The translations under genes were made by a program, and so were the position numbers. A stretch of DNA of 9,973 nucleotides from Bacillota bacterium (GTDB taxonomy: Bacteria; Bacillota; Clostridia; Oscillospirales; Ruminococcaceae), in contig JAEWXO010000014.1 of the NCBI GenBank assembly GCA_023458875.1, positions 1-9,973 on the forward strand, in the 5' to 3' direction. Below, in pieces: positions 6,189 through 9,973 of this stretch (its first letter is position 1; each line of letters starts with the position of its first letter). Below the pieces are notes generated by a model. That model had not been told where the DNA came from and did not search any database. It saw only the letters and a list, made by a program, of their open reading frames with translations.

Positions 6189-6884
6189 TTATCTCGATAA
6201 AATTCTTCCGTCAGTTGAAATAGTCACAACACTCCATGGAATAAACTTTCCGCTTGACTGAAGTGCTCTTTTTGCGGCATTTTCAATTCCTCCGCAGCAT
6301 GGTACTTCCATTCTTACTATTGTAACACTTTTAATATTATTGTTTGCAATAATATCTCTGAGCTTCTCGAAATAATCCCCTTCATCAAGCTTCGGGCAGC
6401 CTATTATAGTAATGCGGTTATTAATAAATTCATTATGAAAATTTCCGTATGCATATGCAGAACAGTCGGCAGCAATAAGAAGATCCGCTCCGTCAAAATA
6501 CGGTGCATTTACAGGAACAAGCTTTATCTGAACCGGCCACTGAGAAAGTCGGCTTACATTATCATGAGCATTATTCTGAGTTTCGGAATTGTTTTTATGA
6601 CTTATCATTTTTGACTGTGTTCCAGGGCATCCACAAGGAAGAGGTTTTACAGCTTTTGCTTTAGCAACTGCTTCTTCGTCATATGCAGGCGCTTCACGCT
6701 CCTCAAATGAAATTGCATCAGTAGGACAAGCCGGCAGACAATCGCCCAATCCGTCACAGTAATCCTCACGCAGAAGTCTGGCCTTACCATCAACCATTCC
6801 GATTGCTCCTTCATGACACGCATCAGCACATGCACCGCATCCGTTACACTTATCTTCATCAATTTTAATTATTTTTCTTATCAT
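6189..6884 (-). CDS. Iron-sulfur protein: ferredoxin-like domain plus conserved cysteine-containing C-terminal domain
   Basis: 231 residues. The N-terminal ferredoxin fold has a complete first cluster motif (C13, C16, C19, C23 in CNGCGACADAC). The second is C43-x5-C49-x3-C53P, in YCDGLGDCLPACP, with leucine (L46) where a second cysteine would be, so it may hold a 3Fe-4S or an atypically ligated cluster. After a linker with CGCPGTQ (84-90) comes a 115-residue domain with LLIAADCSAYAYGNFHNEF, GCPKLDEGDYFEKL and EVPCCGGI (C141, C163, C196-C197), which could bind a further metal or cluster. I know this architecture from anaerobic Clostridia, often near Crp/Fnr (HcpR-like) regulators, with a presumed electron-transfer role; the partner is unknown. 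I set the start at ATG 6884, seven bases after AGGAGGA; an upstream extension would read through structured element copy 3. The gene diverges from the regulator at 7100. Confidence 0.8.
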   Translation of the reverse strand: MIRKIIKIDEDKCNGCGACADACHEGAIGMVDGKARLLREDYCDGLGDCLPACPTDAISFEEREAPAYDEEAVAKAKAVKPLPCGCPGTQSKMISHKNNSETQNNAHDNVSRLSQWPVQIKLVPVNAPYFDGADLLIAADCSAYAYGNFHNEFINNRITIIGCPKLDEGDYFEKLRDIIANNNIKSVTIVRMEVPCCGGIENAAKRALQSSGKFIPWSVVTISTDGRILSR

Positions 6885-6922
6885 TTTACATCCTCCTGTA
6901 TTTTTTACTGTATTGCTACTAC

Positions 6923-7039
6923 TCAGCCACATGGGTAAAGCGGAGATGTATACCCGAAGGTCCAGGGCGATTGGAAAGCCCGGTCGACTCTGCAGAGTCG
7001 AAATCTCTTCCAAATTGTTAAATTACTCATAGTGGCTGA
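6923..7039 (+). repeat. Structured element, copy 3 (between the divergent iron-sulfur and regulator genes)
   Basis: Outer arms TCAGCCAC (6923-6930) and GTGGCTGA (7032-7039) pair perfectly and extend imperfectly inwards. Inside: hairpin GGGTA/TACCC (6933-6937, 6951-6955); loop bases GGAGAT (6942-6947) complementary to ATCTCT (7003-7008), giving a possible pseudoknot; hairpin CGATTGG/CCGGTCG around AAAGC (6968-6986); and a palindromic hairpin centred on CTGCAG. A 33-base block (6973-7005) is identical to copy 5. It ends 12 bases before the -10 box of the regulator, so it may lie upstream of, not inside, that transcript. Confidence 0.75.
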
Positions 7040-7050
7040 TATGATTATAT

Positions 7051-7086
7051 TATAATTTAAAAATAAAATATGTTGAAATTTCAACA
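7051..7086 (+). promoter_or_regulatory. -10 box and 16-bp palindromic operator before the regulator gene
   Basis: TATAAT (7051-7056) has no good -35 partner. Fifteen bases downstream lies TGTTGAAATTTCAACA (7071-7086), a perfect palindrome of the size and TTGA/TCAA type bound by Crp/Fnr-family dimers. Lying about where transcription would start, it would act as a repressor site; auto-regulation by the adjacent regulator is the simplest reading. The palindrome is certain, the binding protein inferred. Confidence 0.6.
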
Positions 7087-7099
7087 AACGGAGAGAAAA

Positions 7100-7762
7100 A
7101 TGAAAAAATTTTTTGACATTCTTATAAAATGCCCTTTGTTTGACGGAATAGAATCCGAAAAACTCAGTTCCATGCTTAAATGCCTTGATGCAAATGTCAG
7201 AACATATAAAAAAGGACAGGTTATTTTTGAAGAAGGAGAACCTGCAAAATATATAGGCATTGTTCTTTCAGGAACAGTCCAGATAATCCGTGTGGACTAT
7301 TACGGAAACAGAAGCATTATAACAGAAATCACACCTCCTCTCATATTCGGTGAAGCATTTGCATGTGCAGAAGTAACCTCTCTTCCTGTAAATGCAGTTG
7401 CTTCGGAAGACTCTGAAATTATGCTGATTGAGGCCAGTCATATTGTACAATCATGCGGCAATGCATGTCAGTTTCACGGTCATCTTATTTTTAATCTTCT
7501 TAAGATAACTTCAGAAAAAAATATTTTCTTTCACCAGAAATCAGAAATTACTTCAAAGCGAAGTACGAGAGAAAAACTTATGACCTATCTGCTTATTCAG
7601 GCGAAAAAATGTGGAAAAAACAGCTTCTGTATCCCTTTTGACAGACAGGAGCTTGCAGACTATCTTGAGGTTGACAGAAGCGGCTTATCTGCTGAAATAA
7701 GTAAACTCCGGCATGAAGGAATTCTTGAATGTAAACGCAGTAATTTTACTCTTCTTAATTAA
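7100..7762 (+). CDS. Crp/Fnr-family transcriptional regulator (HcpR-like)
   Basis: 220 residues. An N-terminal cyclic-nucleotide-binding-like beta roll (about 5-115; KKGQVIFEEGEPAKYIGIVL, SGTVQIIR, PLIFGEAFA) is joined by a long dimer helix to a C-terminal winged HTH (about 150-215), where FDRQELADYLEVDRSGLSAE and ISKLRHEGILE match the helix-turn-helix of Crp/Fnr proteins. No Fnr-type N-terminal cysteine cluster is seen; the cysteines (C10, C33, C83, C104, C108) are scattered, so oxygen sensing by an iron-sulfur cluster is not supported and the ligand is open. Pairing with a divergent iron-sulfur protein recalls HcpR-type regulators of redox or nitrosative stress, but no hcp gene is in view. 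I choose ATG 7100, preceded by GGAGAG. An in-frame ATG at 7070 would place the palindrome 7071-7086 inside the coding sequence and has no ribosome binding site. Confidence 0.85.
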   Translation: MKKFFDILIKCPLFDGIESEKLSSMLKCLDANVRTYKKGQVIFEEGEPAKYIGIVLSGTVQIIRVDYYGNRSIITEITPPLIFGEAFACAEVTSLPVNAVASEDSEIMLIEASHIVQSCGNACQFHGHLIFNLLKITSEKNIFFHQKSEITSKRSTREKLMTYLLIQAKKCGKNSFCIPFDRQELADYLEVDRSGLSAEISKLRHEGILECKRSNFTLLN

Positions 7763-7813
7763 AATATAATTAGTTATTCTTTAAACCCATTACTAATACC
7801 AGAAAAAAATTAC

Positions 7814-7936
7814 TATTCAGCCATTAGCATAAAGTGAACATATATGCCGAAGATAGAGGGTGATCGGAAAGCCCGGTCAGCGCCGCTTAAGTCGGAATCC
7901 CCTGCTTAATAAATAATCACCATTAATGGCTGAATA
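7814..7936 (+). repeat. Structured element, copy 4
   Basis: The outer arms TATTCAGCCATTA (7814-7826) and TAATGGCTGAATA (7924-7936) are perfect 13-bp inverses. Inside: hairpin GCATA/TATGC (7827-7831, 7843-7847), which differs from copy 3 (GGGTA/TACCC) by paired changes; core CCGAAGATAGAGGG; hairpin TGATCGG/CCGGTCA around AAAGC (7861-7879), where a T-A pair replaces the C-G pair of copies 3 and 5. The 3' hairpin is reduced to CCG/CGG. It stands 51 bases after the regulator gene and upstream of the promoter at 7979, so it could be in the regulator's 3' UTR. Confidence 0.75.
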
Positions 7937-7978
7937 CTAACACAAAAAATAAAATCTAAATAAAATAATGAAAAACCC

Positions 7979-8007
7979 TTGACAAATTTTTTTGATAGTA
8001 TTATAAT
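7979..8007 (+). promoter_or_regulatory. Consensus sigma-70 promoter of the macro-NAD synthetase gene
   Basis: TTGACA (7979-7984) and TATAAT (8002-8007) both match consensus with the ideal 17-base spacer. Transcription would start near 8014, leaving a leader of about 207 bases that contains element copy 5. Such a strong promoter with a long structured leader suggests control after initiation. Confidence 0.85.
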
Positions 8008-8026
8008 GATATTATCAGATAGAGAA

Positions 8027-8185
8027 TAACTAATAAATAGCACAATAAATGTGCAGAACAAAGGATTTAAATACATAAACAGGGATGTATGCCGAAGGTC
8101 CGGGGCGACCGGAAAGCCCGGTCGACTCTGCAGAGTCGAAATCCCTGCCGGATCGATAAATTATCTGTAGTTGCTTAATAGTAAC
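8027..8185 (+). ncRNA. Structured element, copy 5, in the leader of the macro-NAD synthetase gene (candidate cis-regulatory RNA)
   Basis: Inside the predicted leader. Structure seen: small hairpin GCACA/TGTGC (about 8040-8053); CATA/TATG (8074-8077, 8088-8091) whose loop CAGGGAT (8080-8086) is complementary to ATCCCTG (8141-8147), a possible pseudoknot; CGACCGG/CCGGTCG around AAAGC (8106-8124); and an 18-bp palindrome TCGACTCTGCAGAGTCGA (8122-8139). The outer arms are imperfect (AACTAATAAATAGCA against TTGCTTAATAGTAAC). After it come 35 bases with the ribosome binding site AAAAGGGAG and no U-tract, so any control would act on translation or stability rather than by a classical terminator. I recognise no known riboswitch class. 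Confidence 0.6.
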
Positions 8186-8220
8186 CATAAAAAACATAAC
8201 ATTTAAAAGGGAGATTTATT

Positions 8221-9459
8221 ATGGCCATAACAATAATTGAAGGAAACCTTTTCAACACTTCTGCCGGTATCATATGTCATCAGTGCAATTGTCAGGGCAT
8301 AATGGGCAGCGGAGTTGCAGCAGAAGTAAAAAAGAGATATCCGGAAGTTTTTGAGTCTTACCGTACTGATTTTGAAAAGGGGATGTTAAAGCTCGGGTAT
8401 GTTAATTTTGCTAAAAATAAAAAGTATCAAATTATTGCCAACATGTGTGGCCAGGATCATTTTGGATATGATAACAGTGTTTACACAAACTATGATAAGC
8501 TGCAGATGTGTTTTGACAGTGTTGTAAAATATGCAGATGAAAACTTTGACTCACGGCCTGTAATAGCATTTCCATACCTTATGTCATGCCACAGAGGCGG
8601 CGGTGACTGGAATATAGTATATAAAATGATTGAAGAAACCTTTAAAAATTTTGAAGTTCAAATATGGCGGTTAAACCCGCAGCAAGGATGTGCAGATATG
8701 TATAATTTTAACCCGGAAGAAACAAAGAACAAATGTATTCAGTGGATAAGAGATTATTTTGAAAAGAACGGTCAGGGATGCAAGGCTGTAGTAGGTATTT
8801 CAGGAGGAAAAGACTCTACAGTTACCGCTGCACTTTGTGTTGCAGCACTTGGAAAAGACAGAGTTTTCGGTGTGCTCATGCCATCAGGTGTACAGCCTGA
8901 TATAAAGGACAGCTACAGCGTTGTTGAATTTCTACAAATTCCTTATGCTGAAGTAAACATCGGAAAAGCTGTAGAAGCTCTTTCAGAAGCAACAGTTACC
9001 GGCCTTGGTACTCCATTAACTTCCCAGACTACAATAAATCTTCCACCGAGAATAAGAATGTCAACACTTTTCGCAGTAAGCCAGACCGTAAATGGCAGAG
9101 TAGCAAACACATGTAATCTTTCCGAAGACTGGGTGGGCTATTCAACACTTTTTGGTGACAGTGCCGGACAGTTCGCACCTCTTGCCGAGCTGACTGTTGA
9201 GGAGGTAAAAGCAGTAGGGTCAACACTGGGACTTCCTGATTTTCTTGTAGGAAAAACGCCTTCTGACGGATTATGCGGAAAAACCGACGAGGATAACTTA
9301 GGCTTTACCTATGCCGCTCTGGACAAATATATCCGCACCGGAAAATGTGAAGACACGGCTGTAAAAGAACTTATTGATAAAAAGCATAAAGCAAACAAAT
9401 TCAAGCTTGAACTTATGCCTAAGTTTGAATCAGGTATAGAGAAAAAAATTCAGTGGTAA
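8221..9459 (+). CDS. Fusion protein: macro domain + NH3-dependent NAD+ synthetase
   Basis: 412 residues. Residues 1 to about 155 form a macro domain: IIEGNLF, then ICHQCNCQGIMGSGVAAEVK (18-37), the HQxNCQGxMGSGVA signature of ADP-ribose-binding macro domains of the phage/TARG1-like kind, and FPYLMSCHRGGGDW later. Residues about 165-412 are a NadE-type synthetase: pyrophosphatase loop SGGKDS (194-199), RIRMSTLFAVSQ, NLSEDWVGYSTLFGDSAGQF and the tail KTPSDGLCGKTDEDNLGFTY. There is no glutaminase domain, so ammonia would be the nitrogen donor; the enzyme adenylates and amidates deaminido-NAD to NAD+. The macro part could bind or hydrolyse ADP-ribose derivatives or sense NAD breakdown; this is inference. 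ATG 8221 follows AAAAGGGAG by seven bases. The gene has its own consensus promoter, a 207-base leader holding copy 5, and a terminator directly after the stop. Confidence 0.88.
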   Translation: MAITIIEGNLFNTSAGIICHQCNCQGIMGSGVAAEVKKRYPEVFESYRTDFEKGMLKLGYVNFAKNKKYQIIANMCGQDHFGYDNSVYTNYDKLQMCFDSVVKYADENFDSRPVIAFPYLMSCHRGGGDWNIVYKMIEETFKNFEVQIWRLNPQQGCADMYNFNPEETKNKCIQWIRDYFEKNGQGCKAVVGISGGKDSTVTAALCVAALGKDRVFGVLMPSGVQPDIKDSYSVVEFLQIPYAEVNIGKAVEALSEATVTGLGTPLTSQTTINLPPRIRMSTLFAVSQTVNGRVANTCNLSEDWVGYSTLFGDSAGQFAPLAELTVEEVKAVGSTLGLPDFLVGKTPSDGLCGKTDEDNLGFTYAALDKYIRTGKCEDTAVKELIDKKHKANKFKLELMPKFESGIEKKIQW

Positions 9460-9505
9460 AAACATCACCCACACATTCGTAAAAGCGGATGTGTGGGTGA
9501 TGTTT
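9460..9505 (+). terminator. Perfect stem-loop terminator after the macro-NAD synthetase gene
   Basis: AAACATCACCCACACAT (9460-9476) pairs over all 17 bases with ATGTGTGGGTGATGTTT (9489-9505) across a 12-base loop. It begins one base after the stop codon; the 3' arm ends in TTTGTG, a short U-tract. The symmetric A and T ends could also terminate leftward transcription. Confidence 0.8.
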
Positions 9506-9592
9506 GTGAATTGAACTCACTATCTAATATGCTCAAAGAGAAATAATATACTTAATCATAAACTAATTTCTTAATAGATTACTGAATTTTAG

Positions 9593-9973
9593 CTATATCA
9601 TCTGGTGTCCCACTAAATGATATATAAAATTGTCAAATACATTTCCCATAAAATCTTCTGTACTACAACTTGCAAGACCAGACATAAATCTGTTAGCAAG
9701 TGCATTGAGGCTAAAAATATGCTTCCTGTATTATTCTTCATTTTCACATTCAATTTTACCAGAACCAGTATTTTCTTTTTGAGAAAATATATATTACAGA
9801 CATGATAAGTATGACACCGGCTGCACCCAATATCCATATAATATTTATTTGTAACTGTTCAGGACTTTGAAAAGTCCTGAATGAAAATTTCTGAGTTTTC
9901 AACAGAAATTTTAGTTTTCCCATTTAAGACGTTGATAATATCTTGTGTATTCCACTAATAGAAGTGCTGTTCT
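9593..9973 (-). pseudogene. Decayed coding sequence with frame changes (C-terminal membrane segment)
   Basis: Read leftwards from the edge, protein-like sequence appears in successive frames. One gives LNGKTKISVENSEIFIQDFS up to a stop near 9870. Another (ATG 9923 to stop 9756) gives INIIWILGAAGVILIMSVIY, a clear membrane segment. A third picks up with SQKENTGSGKIECENEE to a stop at 9731 and, after it, NALANRFMSGLASC and STEDFMGNVFDNFIYHL to a stop at 9593. A single protein with a C-terminal membrane helix and charged tail, broken by at least two frameshifts, explains the first three pieces. I do not recognise the family. Its 5' end lies beyond the window. The alternative, a real 55-residue membrane peptide at 9923-9756, lacks a convincing ribosome binding site. 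Confidence 0.35.
9858..9912. repeat. Two adjacent hairpins inside the right-edge remnant
   Basis: TTCAGGACTTT (9858-9868) and AAAGTCCTGAA (9871-9881) are perfect inverses separated by two bases. Two bases further on, AAAATTTCTG (9884-9893) and CAGAAATTTT (9903-9912) form a second perfect 10-bp pair. They fall where the reading frame of the remnant breaks, so they may mark inserted or regulatory DNA. Confidence 0.55.

Noticed and set aside
6885..7013. Upstream extension of the iron-sulfur protein by 43 residues
   Set aside because: It would read through structured element copy 3; the internal ATG has an AGGAGGA site at ideal distance.
7070..7099. Earlier ATG for the Crp/Fnr regulator
   Set aside because: No ribosome binding site, and the added codons consist of the perfect palindrome that looks like an operator.
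7070..7450. Minus-strand frame 7268-7450
   Set aside because: Shadow of the regulator gene with no start signal.
5880..8185. CRISPR array
   Set aside because: Copies are unequally spaced, separated by whole genes and structured internally; there are no uniform spacers or cas genes.
8027..8185. Known riboswitch or hammerhead ribozyme
   Set aside because: CGAAA after the palindromic hairpin recalls a hammerhead, but no CUGANGA is present and copy 4 has GGAA instead. TPP, SAM, cobalamin, glycine, guanidine/PRPP (ykkC), ZTP, NAD-I/II and c-di-GMP signatures are absent as far as I can tell by eye.
9613..9837. Minus-strand open frame of 74 codons and its plus-strand counterpart
   Set aside because: Neither has a ribosome binding site; better protein-like sequence lies in other minus frames, indicating a decayed gene rather than these frames.
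1..9973. tRNA or rRNA genes
   Set aside because: No cloverleaf with T-arm GGTTCRA and matching acceptor stem was found; GGTTCG/CGAATC in element copy 2 belongs to a short hairpin with a two-base loop.

Overview
The window looks like a chromosomal accessory region of a low-GC, anaerobic gut or rumen Clostridia-type Firmicute, most like Ruminococcus and relatives. The basis is the AT-rich composition, strong AGGAGG-type ribosome binding sites, a ferredoxin-like 2[4Fe-4S] protein paired with a Crp/Fnr regulator, a gut-type GH2 beta-glucuronidase, and homologies that all read as clostridial. The genus is an inference; there is no rRNA or other decisive marker.

Layout. The left edge (1-168, minus) is the N-terminus of an IS4-like transposase. 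After a gene-free stretch comes a minus-strand toxin-antitoxin operon (2017-600): an MqsR-like toxin followed by a long antitoxin that joins an MqsA-type zinc ribbon and HTH to a Panacea (DUF4065/SocA-like) domain. It has a clear promoter at 2040-2068 and a strong terminator at 548-587. A plus-strand GH2 beta-glucuronidase (2420-4162) carries both catalytic glutamates and the glucuronate-reading N-x-K motif. It converges on a decayed ABC-ATPase fragment, a PNPOx-like flavin protein (4785-4294) and an unrecognised 192-residue protein (5516-4938).

From 5.6 kb onwards there is an orphan terminator, a remnant of a chromate-transporter C-terminus, and then the most striking part: five copies of a ~105-160 bp structured element within 2.3 kb (5880-8185), all in the same orientation. 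Each has a conserved GC-richer core in AT-rich flanks. Copies 1-4 carry CAGCCA/TGGCTG outer ends, and copies 3-5 show compensatory base changes in internal stems. Copies 1 and 2 follow the chrA remnant. Copy 3 lies between a divergent iron-sulfur protein gene (6884-6189) and a Crp/Fnr-type regulator gene (7100-7762) that has a perfect 16-bp palindrome in front of its start. Copy 4 follows the regulator. Copy 5 lies in the 5' leader, behind a perfect TTGACA-17-TATAAT promoter, of a gene fusing a macro domain to an NH3-dependent NAD+ synthetase (8221-9459). I do not recognise the element as a known riboswitch or ribozyme class.

The right edge (9506-9973) holds decayed, frameshifted coding sequence and two tight hairpins. 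The theme from 5.6 kb on is redox and NAD metabolism (iron-sulfur protein, Crp/Fnr regulator, NAD synthetase/ADP-ribose-binding fusion) interleaved with a repeated structured element, in a region with many signs of rearrangement (transposase, TA module, three gene remnants).
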